Of a stretch of 64,000 nt of DNA, positions 49,220 to 57,929 are shown piece after piece. The stretch lies in contig NZ_FNVY01000004.1 of assembly GCF_900104595.1 (NCBI RefSeq), positions 682,001 to 746,000 of the forward strand, read 5' to 3'. The notes below the pieces were generated by a model. The model did not search any database and was not told the origin of the DNA. It saw only the letters and a program-made list of their open reading frames with translations. Within the stretch, counting starts at the first letter, position 1. Each line of letters opens with the position of its first letter. The DNA comes from Enterococcus timonensis. GTDB taxonomy: Bacteria; Bacillota; Bacilli; Lactobacillales; Enterococcaceae. A program made the position numbers and the translations under genes.

Positions 49220-49611
49220 TTTTTCACCTCATTTATCCCTTTTGTTAAGTGTAGCACAGAAAGAGAACACAAAAAAATTTAGGTAAAAAAATTTGCTGGA
49301 GCACGGATGGCTTTCGGATTTTTGGCTTTGGAACTAGCAATTAATTAATCTTATGCAACACAGAATTGAATAGATATTAACTCGTCCACACTGATGTTTC
49401 TAAACATTCATCTTGATAGTTAATTTTTCCCTTTCGTTTCTGACTGCTGCAACGACACCTGCGAATTTGTTAGTTTAATGACATTCCATTCAGATGTAAT
49501 CACTTCTTGCGCACCCAATTTTGGATACAAAAATAGCACTTAACCATTTTGGCTCTATAATTTATTGGACTGATAGAATAAAAATTCTATCGGTCCATAT
49601 TTGTATTAAAA
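49220..49611. other. Intergenic region with a hairpin and a possible gene remnant
   Basis: About 390 bases with no convincing gene. A 39-codon minus-strand frame from GTG at 49539 to 49420 has plausible composition (for example LGAQEVITSEWNVIKLT) but no ribosome-binding site. It may be the remains of a decayed gene. GGACTGATAGAAT and ATTCTATCGGTCC (about 49564-49593) form a perfect-loop hairpin without a T-tract, just downstream of the hup terminator. Confidence 0.4.
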
Positions 49612-49651
49612 ATAAAAAAAACCGCTAAGACCTAGGTCTTAACGGGTTTTT
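49612..49651 (-). terminator. Terminator of hup
   Basis: On the minus strand AACCCGTTAAGACC and GGTCTTAGCGGTT form a long stem followed by eight T residues. Confidence 0.88.
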
Positions 49652-49659
49652 AACAGTTA

Positions 49660-49935
49660 TTATTTAACTGCATCTTTCAATGCTTTCCCTGGTTTGAATG
49701 CAGGTACTTTGCTTGCTGGGATTTCGATTTCTGCGCCAGTTTGTGGGTTGCGACCTTTGCGGGCTGCGCGTTCACGAACTTCGAAGTTACCAAATCCGAT
49801 CAATTGAACTTTTTCGCCTTCGGATAAAGATTCTTGAATGCTTGCAAAAACAGCATCTACTGCAGCAGTAGCATCTTTTTTAGTGAAGCCAGTAGCTGTA
49901 GCAACTTTTTCGATTAATTCAGCTTTGTTTGCCAT
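49660..49935 (-). CDS. hup: HU DNA-binding protein
   Basis: A 91-residue nucleoid protein that bends and compacts DNA as a dimer. It has the standard sequence [30 protein letters not shown], the [21 protein letters not shown] beta arm that enters the minor groove, and the C-terminal [14 protein letters not shown]. It is an independent, probably highly expressed gene: GGAGG, a good promoter and a strong terminator surround it. Confidence 0.98.
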   Translation of the reverse strand: MANKAELIEKVATATGFTKKDATAAVDAVFASIQESLSEGEKVQLIGFGNFEVRERAARKGRNPQTGAEIEIPASKVPAFKPGKALKDAVK

Positions 49936-50026
49936 AATTTTTTTTCACCTCCACATAATGTGTTCATGTTTGTGACTGCTGAGTGGTCCAGCAATCTGAA
50001 ATATTGACGAGCAATATTCTGTTATC

Positions 50027-50055
50027 AAGATACCATAGGAAAGCTTTAATGGCAA
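50027..50055 (-). promoter_or_regulatory. Promoter of hup
   Basis: On the minus strand TTGCCA (50050-50055), a 17-base spacer and TATCTT (50027-50032), about 90 bases before the start codon. Confidence 0.65.
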
Positions 50056-50149
50056 GGTTTTTCGTGCTTTTATGTTAAATTTCCGCTAAAAATAATCTAT
50101 AAGGGTTTTTTCTTGAAAAAACGCCTTTCGTCTGCTAAAATGTCGTATT

Positions 50150-51457
50150 TTACTTACGTTTACGGGTGATAATGCGAATCGGTGTCCCGACAAAACCAAA
50201 TGCTTGGCGAATTTGATTTTCCAAAAATCGTTTATAAGAAAAATGCATCATTTCTTCCTCGTTAACAAAAACAACAAAAGTTGGTGGTTTGATCGCAACT
50301 TGCGTCGTATAGAAAATTTTCAGCCGCTTGCCTTTATCTGTTGGTGTTGGATTAATGGCAATCGCATCTAAAATGACTTCATTTAAGACAGAAGAGGAAA
50401 TCCGTAAATTTTGATTTTCTGAAACTTCAGCGATCATTTCTGGCAAATTAGCAAGTCGTTGTTTTGTTTTAGCTGAGACAAAAATAATGGGCGCATAATC
50501 CAAATACAAAAATTCATTACGAATATCATCGGTAAATTTTTGCATACTGTGATCATCTTTATCAATTAAATCCCATTTATTAACGACAATAATAACGCCT
50601 TTACCTGCTTCATGCGCATAGCCGGCAACTTTTTTATCTTGTTCAATAATGCCTTCTTCAGCATTTAAAACCATCAAAACCACATCAGAGCGTTCAATGG
50701 CCCGCATTGCCCGTAAGACAGAATATTTTTCAGTACTTTCATAAACTTTTCCTCGTTTACGAATCCCTGCTGTATCAATCATCATATATTTTTGGCCATC
50801 TGCTTCAAAACGCGTATCAATGGCATCACGAGTTGTTCCGGCAATATCTGAAACAATGACGCGATTTTCGCCTAATAGCGCATTAATTAGTGAAGATTTA
50901 CCAACATTTGGTCGACCAATAAAACTAAATTTGAGGAGACCTTCTTCTTCAGGCTCGTCATCTTCTTTAAAATAACTAATCGCTTTATCTAAAACATCCC
51001 CAAGTCCGGTCCCGTGAGCTCCAGAAATTGGATATGGATCGCCTAAACCAAGAGAATAAAATTCATAAATCTCATTTCGCAATCCGGGATTATCTATTTT
51101 GTTGACTACTAAGATAATTGGTTTTTTGGAACGATGTAATATTTTTGCGACTAAATCGTCAGCATCAGTAATGCCTTCTTGGACACTCACCACCATTAAA
51201 ATAACATCAGCTTCTTCAATGGCAATTTCTGCTTGTTGTTTAATTTGTTCCATAAATGGTGCATCGGAAAGTTCAATCCCACCAGTATCAATAATACTAA
51301 ATTCTTTGCCTAACCATTCACCGGTGGCATAAATTCGGTCGCGCGTCACGCCGGCAATATCTTCCACAATGGAAATTCGTTCGCCAGCAATCCGATTAAA
51401 GACGGTGGATTTTCCCACGTTGGGTCGGCCAACGATGGCTAAAGTTGGTTGGGTCAT
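50150..51457 (-). CDS. der: Double GTPase Der (EngA)
   Basis: Essential ribosome-assembly GTPase for the 50S subunit. The 435-residue protein has two tandem Era-like G domains. The first has [20 protein letters not shown] and NKID; the second has [26 protein letters not shown] and NKWDLID. A C-terminal KH-like domain follows ([29 protein letters not shown]). Everything is standard. It lies downstream of rpsA, with the rpsA terminator between them. Confidence 0.97.
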   Translation of the reverse strand: MTQPTLAIVGRPNVGKSTVFNRIAGERISIVEDIAGVTRDRIYATGEWLGKEFSIIDTGGIELSDAPFMEQIKQQAEIAIEEADVILMVVSVQEGITDADDLVAKILHRSKKPIILVVNKIDNPGLRNEIYEFYSLGLGDPYPISGAHGTGLGDVLDKAISYFKEDDEPEEEGLLKFSFIGRPNVGKSSLINALLGENRVIVSDIAGTTRDAIDTRFEADGQKYMMIDTAGIRKRGKVYESTEKYSVLRAMRAIERSDVVLMVLNAEEGIIEQDKKVAGYAHEAGKGVIIVVNKWDLIDKDDHSMQKFTDDIRNEFLYLDYAPIIFVSAKTKQRLANLPEMIAEVSENQNLRISSSVLNEVILDAIAINPTPTDKGKRLKIFYTTQVAIKPPTFVVFVNEEEMMHFSYKRFLENQIRQAFGFVGTPIRIITRKRK

Positions 51458-51521
51458 CTGCCCACCTCCTATTTTAATTTTTCATCTTGTTCAGTGTAGC
51501 GATATTTTCTTTAAATTGCAA

Positions 51522-51551
51522 TAAAAAACCGAAGCAGCAAGGCTGCCTCGG
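51522..51551 (-). terminator. Terminator of rpsA
   Basis: On the minus strand CCGAGGCAGC, CTT, GCTGCTTCGG and seven T residues. Confidence 0.9.
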
Positions 51552-51566
51552 CCTAGATGTCGCTAA

Positions 51567-52808
51567 TTATTTGTTGTCAGTGTCAAGATCTTTTAATTGA
51601 TCTCCTAACAGATCTCCTAGAGAAAAGCCAGAGCTTTCTTCAGGCATTTCATATTTTTCTTCAGCTGGTTTTTTTTCACGAGCTGGTTTTTTAGCTTCTT
51701 TTAATTCTTCAGGTTGTTCTTCCAAAGCTTTAATAGAAAGAGAAATCCGGTGGTCTTCAGGTTTTACATCTAACACTTTCACTTGCACTTCATCACCTTC
51801 ATGCAACACTTCTTGTGGTGTTGCAATCCGTTTGTGTGAAATTTGTGAAATATGAACTAAACCTTCAACTTCAGGGAATAATTCAACGAAAGCGCCGAAG
51901 CTAGTCAAGCGTTTGATTTTCCCAGTCAGGACTGAGCCAACAGGTGCTTGTTCTAAAATACTATCCCAAGGTCCAGGTTGAGTGGCTTTAATAGAAAGAG
52001 AAATCCGTTCTTTTTCACTATCAAGTCCTTGAATACGAACAGAAACTTTTTGACCAACTTCTAGAGCGTCACTTGGTTTACTAATGTGAGCGTGAGAGAT
52101 TTCAGAAATATGCACTAAACCATCCACGCCACCAAGGTCAACAAAAGCACCAAAGTTCGTTAAACGAGCCACAGTTCCTTCCACAACGTCGCCAACATGT
52201 AATGTATCAAAAATTTCAGCCATTTTTTCAGAACGTTCAGCTTCTAAAACAGCTTTATGAGATAAAATTAAACGATTTTCTTTAGGATCGATTTCGATAA
52301 TTTTGAATTTCAAAGTTTGACCTTTGTATTGTGAAAAGTCAGTAACAAAATGCGTGCTGACCATTGACGCTGGAACGAATCCACGAATGCCAAGATCAAC
52401 AATTAAACCACCGCGAACGGCGTTAATTACTGTACCTTCAACTAAATGATCGGCTTTAAATTCTTCTTCTACTTCGCTCCAAATTTTTCGTTCTTCTAAC
52501 CGGCGTTTGGATAAAAGATATGAACCATTTTCTTTATCTTGTCCGATAGGTTGAATAACAACTAAATCTAAAATGTCGCCAACACTAACGATATCAGACA
52601 TATTTTCAACATCTTCACTTGTTAATTCTTTAACCGGAACAACTCCTTCAACACCGGAGCCAACAATTCCAACAACGATTTGGCGATCTTCTAAAACTAA
52701 AACTTCAGCTTTAACAACATCACCGATTGTTACTTCTTGCACATTTTTCAATGCTTGTTCCATGGATTCAGATCCATTTTCTACTTTTTTTTCTTCAAAT
52801 TCTGACAT
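51567..52808 (-). CDS. rpsA: 30S ribosomal protein S1
   Basis: The 413-residue protein has four S1 RNA-binding repeats, typical of Gram-positive S1; the E. coli protein has six. The repeats begin near IGDVVKAEVLVL, HLVEGTVINAVRGGLIVDLGIRGFVP, VGDVVEGTVARLTNFGAFVDLGGVDGLVH and VGSVLTGKIKRLTSFGAFVELFPEVEGLVH. The first repeat is the most divergent. An acidic and Lys-rich C-terminal tail follows. It assists mRNA binding, although Gram-positive S1 is less critical for initiation. It follows cmk, the conserved cmk-rpsA-der order. Confidence 0.95.
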   Translation of the reverse strand: MSEFEEKKVENGSESMEQALKNVQEVTIGDVVKAEVLVLEDRQIVVGIVGSGVEGVVPVKELTSEDVENMSDIVSVGDILDLVVIQPIGQDKENGSYLLSKRRLEERKIWSEVEEEFKADHLVEGTVINAVRGGLIVDLGIRGFVPASMVSTHFVTDFSQYKGQTLKFKIIEIDPKENRLILSHKAVLEAERSEKMAEIFDTLHVGDVVEGTVARLTNFGAFVDLGGVDGLVHISEISHAHISKPSDALEVGQKVSVRIQGLDSEKERISLSIKATQPGPWDSILEQAPVGSVLTGKIKRLTSFGAFVELFPEVEGLVHISQISHKRIATPQEVLHEGDEVQVKVLDVKPEDHRISLSIKALEEQPEELKEAKKPAREKKPAEEKYEMPEESSGFSLGDLLGDQLKDLDTDNK

Positions 52809-52957
52809 ACTAATCCTCCTTGTGACAATTGCACAACTTAATTATAAGCTATCCTTAATTCTAAATGAAAAACCAACAAAAATAAAGCAATTTCCCTTTA
52901 AAAGTAAAATCTTTCTTAAAAATTTGGAAAAAAAACAAAAATACCGCTGAAAAAATT

Positions 52958-53632
52958 CTAAAGCGCCGTCTGTTTCTGATAAATTGCCAAGATTTCAGCT
53001 ACTACTTCTTCAATGCTTAATCCTGTCGTATCAAGTTCTATGGCATCATCTGCTTTTGTTAACGGTGAAATTTCACGATGAGAATCTAAATAATCGCGAT
53101 TTTCGATACTTTTAGTAATTTCAGTCAAATCAGCCGGCAATCCTTTTTCGATATTTTCGTTATATCGACGTTGTGCCCGCTCTTTGACTGAAGCGATTAA
53201 GAAAATTTTTACTTGCGCGTTGGGTAAAACTTGGGTGCCAATATCGCGCCCGTCCATTACTACATTTTGATTTGCGGCAATTTCTCGTTGCAAAAAAACG
53301 AGTTTTTCACGAATTTTTTCTAAAGCGGAAACTGGTGATACAAAATTATTTACTTGATCTGAACGAATTTCTTCAGTGACCTCAAGAGAACCTAGAAAAA
53401 CTTTTTGACCAGAAGAACTGGCAGCAAAAGAAATCGGTTCTTTTTCTAAAGCGCTCAGCAATTGCTGGGCATTTTCTAGATCCAGATGATTTTTGATTCC
53501 TAGATAAGTCACGGCTCGATACATGGCGCCGGTATCCACATAAATAAAATGAAGACGGCTGGCGATAATTTTTGCCACGGTACTTTTTCCTGCTGAAGCT
53601 GGACCATCGATGGCAATTTGTATATTTTTCAA
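52958..53632 (-). CDS. cmk: Cytidylate kinase
   Basis: Phosphorylates CMP and dCMP with ATP. The P-loop IAIDGPASAGKSTVAKIIA is near the N terminus, followed by YVDTGAMYRAVTYLG, GRDIGTQVLP and RRYNENIEKGL in the family order. I begin it at the TTG at 53632, where the homologous proteins start and AAAGGG lies about ten bases ahead. An ATG at 53653 in the same frame is possible but has no ribosome-binding site. Length is then 224 residues. A hairpin separates it from the LysM gene upstream. Confidence 0.94.
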   Translation of the reverse strand: MKNIQIAIDGPASAGKSTVAKIIASRLHFIYVDTGAMYRAVTYLGIKNHLDLENAQQLLSALEKEPISFAASSSGQKVFLGSLEVTEEIRSDQVNNFVSPVSALEKIREKLVFLQREIAANQNVVMDGRDIGTQVLPNAQVKIFLIASVKERAQRRYNENIEKGLPADLTEITKSIENRDYLDSHREISPLTKADDAIELDTTGLSIEEVVAEILAIYQKQTAL

Positions 53633-53667
53633 ACAAACAACACCCTTTTTCATTTTTTCAAGAAATA

Positions 53668-53695
53668 AGCTGTGCCCAAAATATCAGGCACAGCT
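53668..53695 (-). terminator. Hairpin between the LysM gene and cmk
   Basis: On the minus strand AGCTGTGCC, a ten-base loop and GGCACAGCT, followed by a weak T-rich stretch (TATTTCTTG). It probably ends the LysM transcript, but the T-tract is poor, so partial read-through into cmk is likely. Confidence 0.55.
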
Positions 53696-53704
53696 GAAAA
53701 AAAT

Positions 53705-54280
53705 TTATTTTATTTTGACAACTTGTCCAGGTTGAATCGTTGTTCCATCAGCAAAACCATTTAACGATAATAATTCGTCTAAAGTCATACCATTGTTGAC
53801 GGCAATTCGGTAAAGGCTATCGCCAGCGACAACAGTATAAGTAGAACCTGTTTCTGTAGCTGGTGGTGTTTCTACGACGGGCGTTTCCGGAACAACCGGC
53901 GTTTCTTCCACTGGTGTTTCTGGAACTACGGGCGTTTCTTCAGCAACTGACGAACTAGAACTTTCGATCGTGCTTGAAACGGTGGTGGAACTTTCAGTCT
54001 CAGAAGAACTAGTGGTTGAACTAATTTCTGTTGTAGTTTGGCTAGTGGTGGATTCAGTTGTGTTAGCCGGCGCTTTATCGCTTGGATGCATAATCCAAAA
54101 ATAAGTGAAAAAGGCCATTACAACAAGTAATACGAGTAGAGCCACAAGTAAGGTGACAAATAAACTATTTCCTTTTTTTGTTTTGCGTTGTTGACTCCGG
54201 GAAAGATTTTCATCGTACTCGGTGTCATAAATGGGTTGGTCCCATGGTTCGTTTTGTTCGAAATCGTCTTTTTTACTCAA
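53705..54280 (-). CDS. Membrane-anchored LysM protein
   Basis: A 191-residue protein. A cytoplasmic acidic and basic N terminus of about 37 residues precedes one transmembrane helix (LFVTLLVALLVLLVVMAFFTYFW). A Ser/Thr-rich linker (residues about 75-112) follows, then a Pro/Glu/Val repeat region with the unit VVPETPVEETP. A C-terminal LysM domain ends the protein (STYTVVAGDSLYRIAVNNGMTLDELLSLNGFADGTTIQPGQVVKI). LysM binds N-acetylglucosamine of peptidoglycan, so the protein spans from membrane to wall. It lies next to recQ, similar to the Bacillus YpbE arrangement. Confidence 0.9.
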   Translation of the reverse strand: MSKKDDFEQNEPWDQPIYDTEYDENLSRSQQRKTKKGNSLFVTLLVALLVLLVVMAFFTYFWIMHPSDKAPANTTESTTSQTTTEISSTTSSSETESSTTVSSTIESSSSSVAEETPVVPETPVEETPVVPETPVVETPPATETGSTYTVVAGDSLYRIAVNNGMTLDELLSLNGFADGTTIQPGQVVKIK

Positions 54281-54344
54281 AAATATTCCCTCCTAAAGCT
54301 GTTCTTGGCTATTATAGCATGCTGTTTGGTAAAGGAAAAGTCTT

Positions 54345-54382
54345 GACAAGAAAAAAAGTTAGAAAAAACTTTTTCTTAACTT
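54345..54382 (-). terminator. Terminator of ypbB-recQ
   Basis: On the minus strand AAGTTA-AGAAAAA and TTTTTCT-AACTT pair and are followed by seven T residues, just after the recQ stop codon. Confidence 0.7.
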
Positions 54383-54384
54383 TT

Positions 54385-55743
54385 TTATTGCACTTTTGGA
54401 AATAAATTGGCCAGTCGTTGTTGCCAATTGGCGGGATTTTCTTTAAGAGTTGGCCTTTGATTACTTGGATAATCCTCCGTTTTTAGTCCATGAAAAGAAC
54501 AGCATTTTTCCACTTGCTCTGGTTTTGGATCATGAAAATAATTAGCGATTTGTTGCCGCAGACAATTTTTTTCGGCAATGAAATCTTGCATCAAGTCTTG
54601 TTGTTGCGTTTTAAAATCGGCTTTTTGATTTAAAAATGCTAGCGTCTGACTAGAATTATTTTGGCGCGTGATTGTTTGGGCCAGTTCTGGAATATTTTCT
54701 TTGCGCCTTTTAGCAAAATGTTGATGAATGGCCTCATCCCCGGTGACAACATACATTAAGGCAAATCCCGGCTGACCATCGCGACTGCAGCGGCCTGTTT
54801 CTTGCACATATTCTTCCAAAGTGGCCGGCTGCTCATAATGAATTACAAAACGAATATCCGGCTTATCGATTCCCATGCCAAATGCGTTAGTGGCAATCAT
54901 CACTTGTAATTGCCCAGCCTGAAATTGCGCTTGTAATTTTTTTCGTTCTAGACTCGTCAATCCACCGTGATAAAAACTACATAAAAGACCTTGTTGCTGC
55001 AAGCTTTTAGTCAGGGTTTCAGTTTTTTTGCGGGTATTGCAATAAATAATCCCGGCAGCATGTTGCGTTTTTAATAATTGGCTAAGTTTTTCAAACCGAT
55101 TTTGTTCATCAAGACATTGCTCAATAATATAGCCGATATTTTTTCGTTCAACAGGGAATTTTTCAGTCATAAAATTTCCAGAAAATAAAAACGTTCCAAT
55201 ATCTTTTTTGACCATCGGAGTCACGGTGGCGGACAAGGCCAAAATCTGCGGTTGATTTATTTTTTGGAGATTTTCTTTGAGAAATAAATATTCCGGTCGA
55301 AAGTCAAATCCCCATTGAGAAATGCAGTGGGCTTCATCAATCACCGCTAATTGGACTGGCAAATGGGCTAAGCGGTGCAAAATTTGTGGTTTCTGGAACA
55401 TTTCTGGTGACAATAATAAAAATTTAAACTGAGAAAGATGTTGAATAATAGCTGTTTGTTCGGCAAGATTTTCTTGCGAATTTAAAAATACCGCGCAATT
55501 TTTTTGAATTTTATTTAGCCGTTGCACTTGATCTTCCATTAAAGAAATCAACGGCGAAATCACAAGAGTGAGTCCTGGGCGCATCAGAGCAGGCAAAGCA
55601 TACGTTAATGTTTTCCCTGATCCGGTAGGTAAAATGCCTAAAACATTTTCACCCGCTAATAAATGTCTCACAATTTCTTCTTGTCCAGGTCGGAAAGTTT
55701 GGAAACCAAAAAATTGATTTAAACTTGTTTGCAAGTCATTCAT
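54385..55743 (-). CDS. recQ: RecQ-family ATP-dependent DNA helicase
   Basis: A 452-residue superfamily 2 helicase. Motif I is LPTGSGKTLTYALP, motif II DEAHCISQWGFDFRPEYL, motif III LALSATVTP, then IIYCNTRKKTE, IATNAFGMGIDKPDIRFVIHYEQP and the QETGRCSRDGQPG motif VI. It lacks the full RQC and HRDC domains of E. coli RecQ, though two zinc-site Cys residues (KCCSFHG) remain, as in the shorter YpbC/RecS type of Bacillus. It unwinds DNA during recombination and repair. It overlaps ypbB by eight bases. Confidence 0.93.
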   Translation of the reverse strand: MNDLQTSLNQFFGFQTFRPGQEEIVRHLLAGENVLGILPTGSGKTLTYALPALMRPGLTLVISPLISLMEDQVQRLNKIQKNCAVFLNSQENLAEQTAIIQHLSQFKFLLLSPEMFQKPQILHRLAHLPVQLAVIDEAHCISQWGFDFRPEYLFLKENLQKINQPQILALSATVTPMVKKDIGTFLFSGNFMTEKFPVERKNIGYIIEQCLDEQNRFEKLSQLLKTQHAAGIIYCNTRKKTETLTKSLQQQGLLCSFYHGGLTSLERKKLQAQFQAGQLQVMIATNAFGMGIDKPDIRFVIHYEQPATLEEYVQETGRCSRDGQPGFALMYVVTGDEAIHQHFAKRRKENIPELAQTITRQNNSSQTLAFLNQKADFKTQQQDLMQDFIAEKNCLRQQIANYFHDPKPEQVEKCCSFHGLKTEDYPSNQRPTLKENPANWQQRLANLFPKVQ

Positions 55744-56764
55744 TTATTTTTGGCGCCTCCCCTACTTTTTTTGTTTTCTCTATGGCGATTTGTTGGATTT
55801 GATAAAGCCGATAAGTCAAAAAATCAGCGGTATTTTCAGGGAAAATTTCTTTAAACCGCCAATCGCGCAAATTTTCTAGTGCTAGTTTTTCAACTTGTAA
55901 AAGTGTTTTATTTTCATAAAAGTGGGGAAATGGAAATTCCGCTGGATTGAAAATAGCTAATTCTAATAAATGATCCCGCAAAGTCGACGGTTTTAACGCT
56001 GGACGTTGGCTTAAAATTTCAGAAAAACTAGCTCCGTTTGCTACAAGCGTCCCCGTTTGTTCCACTGAAGTTGCTGGGTAGACGAGTAATTGTTGCCAAA
56101 TTGGATACGGTCCGACTTTTAATATTGTAAAAAAAGCATGGAGATCGTTTTTATATTGTAATTTCCCACTAAATTGCGCTGCATAGATTTGGGCGTTGAT
56201 TTGACCATTCACTTGATGGCCATGCCAGAATAAACTAAGACGCTGACTGGTTTCTTCTGGGAGTTTTTCCATAATTTGTTGTAATTCAGTTTGGGCTTTG
56301 GGCCATTGCTCTTTTCCTACAACTTTAAGCCAAAACTTAATTTTTTGGCCGCTTAAAAATTGATCCGACAATACTTGATAATCACGATTGGCAAAACTCA
56401 ATTCAGAAAAAACTTGCAAGCCAAACAAAAAAAGATGCCAGTTCCCTTCATCGTCAATACTATACGGATAGCCTTTTAAAGCCGGGTATGTCGTCTTTAA
56501 AGAAATAGGATTTTTATTTTGGCGCTTTAAGTAGCCATTTTCTATAATAATTTTTTTCTCACTAACTAAATGTCTAATCATTTGTTCATATTGTTCTCTC
56601 GTTAAATTTTTTGCTAAACCAAAATACGGCAATAAGTCATTAAAGTAGCCGTAAACTAAAACTGAGCTCGTTTTTTTGCCAACTAAGACAAAATACAAAG
56701 TTGATTTTTTTAAGTTGTTAAATTCTTGAATCAAGGCTAAAATAAAGCCAGACAAAAGCGCCAC
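55736..56764 (-). CDS. YpbB-like helix-turn-helix protein
   Basis: A 342-residue soluble protein encoded directly before recQ and overlapping it by eight bases. A C-terminal HTH_40-like segment, with [29 protein letters not shown], matches the helix-turn-helix region found in YpbB proteins, which always accompany the short RecQ in Bacillales and Lactobacillales. The N-terminal half is helical with a mixed region ([32 protein letters not shown]). It is likely a partner or DNA-binding accessory of RecQ; this is inferred from context. Confidence 0.8.
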   Translation of the reverse strand: MALLSGFILALIQEFNNLKKSTLYFVLVGKKTSSVLVYGYFNDLLPYFGLAKNLTREQYEQMIRHLVSEKKIIIENGYLKRQNKNPISLKTTYPALKGYPYSIDDEGNWHLFLFGLQVFSELSFANRDYQVLSDQFLSGQKIKFWLKVVGKEQWPKAQTELQQIMEKLPEETSQRLSLFWHGHQVNGQINAQIYAAQFSGKLQYKNDLHAFFTILKVGPYPIWQQLLVYPATSVEQTGTLVANGASFSEILSQRPALKPSTLRDHLLELAIFNPAEFPFPHFYENKTLLQVEKLALENLRDWRFKEIFPENTADFLTYRLYQIQQIAIEKTKKVGEAPKINE

Positions 56765-56786
56765 CTACTTTCTGGGAGGAATTAAA

Positions 56787-56996
56787 ATGGAATGTGAAAT
56801 TATACAAGAAAAGTGTATCGCTTGTGGGCTCTGCCAAGTGACGGCCCCACACTTTTTTGATTACGATCGCGAAGGTCTAGTGATTTTTAAAGACGAAGAA
56901 ATAAATCTTCGAAAAAAATCATTTGACGAAGATGACCAAAAAATTATTGCCGCCATCAAAAAATGTCCCACCGCAGCTCTAATTGCTGGCCGCTAA
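56787..56996 (+). CDS. fer: Ferredoxin (single 4Fe-4S cluster)
   Basis: A 69-residue small acidic protein. Three cluster ligands are in CIACGLC and the fourth in KKCPTAAL, forming one 4Fe-4S cluster, as in the Bacillus-type ferredoxin Fer. It carries electrons in the cytoplasm; the partner is not known. GGGAGGA precedes the ATG. It is divergent from ypbB, a placement (fer beside ypbB-recQ) also found in Bacillus subtilis. Confidence 0.93.
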   Translation: MECEIIQEKCIACGLCQVTAPHFFDYDREGLVIFKDEEINLRKKSFDEDDQKIIAAIKKCPTAALIAGR

Positions 56997-57014
56997 TTGA
57001 TTATATTTTACCAC

Positions 57015-57056
57015 AAAAAAATCCCGTCGGACATTGAGGTCCTGACGGGATTTTTG
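57015..57056. terminator. Bidirectional terminator between fer and ribU
   Basis: AAATCCCGTC-GGAC, a six-base loop and GTCC-GACGGGATTT with A and T tracts on both sides. Confidence 0.88.
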
Positions 57057-57059
57057 ATT

Positions 57060-57668
57060 TTATAAGCGACTTTTTGGTTGAAGATGCAAAGCTTTTCTGG
57101 ATAACCAAGGAAGCAATTTTGCATAAACGACTAGGAACACAGCGGAAACAATAATTCCTTTAGCAATATTAAATGGTACGATACCAATTGCCACATAACG
57201 CGCTAAGCTCATTCCTAAAAAGTTGTTGGCATCTACATTGAAGAAATATAAATAAAGCGGCGTAATCACAAAATAATTTGCCACCGACATGACTATTGTC
57301 ATCGCAACAGTGCCGGAGATAATGCCGAGAAATTTGTTCTTCTTGATTTTGGTTAATTGACTTTCTTTGGTGAAAAAATAATACAGCGGCAATGTATACA
57401 CGCTAGAAGCGACAAAGCTTGCAATATCTCCTACCATATTGGCCGGATCAAAACCCGTCAATAGCAAATGAAGTACCGAACGTAAGCCAGCCGTTAAAAT
57501 CCCGGCTAACGGTCCGAATAGAAACATCGAGACCATTACTGGTAAATCAGAGAAATCGATTTTTAAAAAACTGAACAGTGGAAATGGAATTGCGATAAAT
57601 TGTAACCCCATCCCCATCGCGGCCATTAAAGAAATGACCACCATTTTTTGAACTTTGCTGCTTTTCAT
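57060..57668 (-). CDS. ribU: Riboflavin ECF transporter S component
   Basis: A 202-residue membrane protein with five or six helices, the substrate-binding S subunit of an energy-coupling-factor transporter. The RibU pattern is readable: MVVISLMAAMGMGLQFIAIP, LKIDFSDLPVMVSMFLFGPLAGILTAGLRSVLHLL and PFNIAKGIIVSAVFLVVY. It imports riboflavin together with the shared EcfA and EcfT subunits encoded elsewhere. Start at 57668 after AGGAGGATTTTC; the longer frame runs into the riboswitch. Its FMN riboswitch supports the substrate. Confidence 0.94.
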   Translation of the reverse strand: MKSSKVQKMVVISLMAAMGMGLQFIAIPFPLFSFLKIDFSDLPVMVSMFLFGPLAGILTAGLRSVLHLLLTGFDPANMVGDIASFVASSVYTLPLYYFFTKESQLTKIKKNKFLGIISGTVAMTIVMSVANYFVITPLYLYFFNVDANNFLGMSLARYVAIGIVPFNIAKGIIVSAVFLVVYAKLLPWLSRKALHLQPKSRL

Positions 57669-57689
57669 GAAAATCCTCCTAGAAGGAAA

Positions 57690-57890
57690 CATCTCCGGAA
57701 ACTTTTTTGCGACAAAAAAAGCCAATGACTCCACACAGAGACACCAGCTTTTGTGAGTACACAAAAAAGCCGATCTTCTTTATCCAGACTTTACTGTCGG
57801 CTACGGAATTACACCGTATCGGCTGAGCGCAAGACTCAGTTCGTGGACTATTACCACCGGTCGGGAATTTCACCCTGCCCCTGAAGACGA
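57690..57890 (-). ncRNA. FMN riboswitch (RFN element) controlling ribU
   Basis: The minus strand contains CTTCAGGGGCAGGGTGAAA (5' side), CCCGACCGGTGGTA and AGTCCACGA, GTGTAATTCC with CGGTGTAA, and the closing GGATAAAGAAGA. These are the conserved blocks of the RFN aptamer (about 57777-57888). It is followed by a terminator in which GCCGA pairs with TCGGC before six T residues. FMN binding should end transcription before ribU. A second weaker stem (AGCTGGTG with CATTGGCT) with seven T residues lies closer to the gene. Confidence 0.95.
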
Positions 57891-57929
57891 ACCTATATAT
57901 TTTTTTAACGTGTTCATTATATCCGATAT

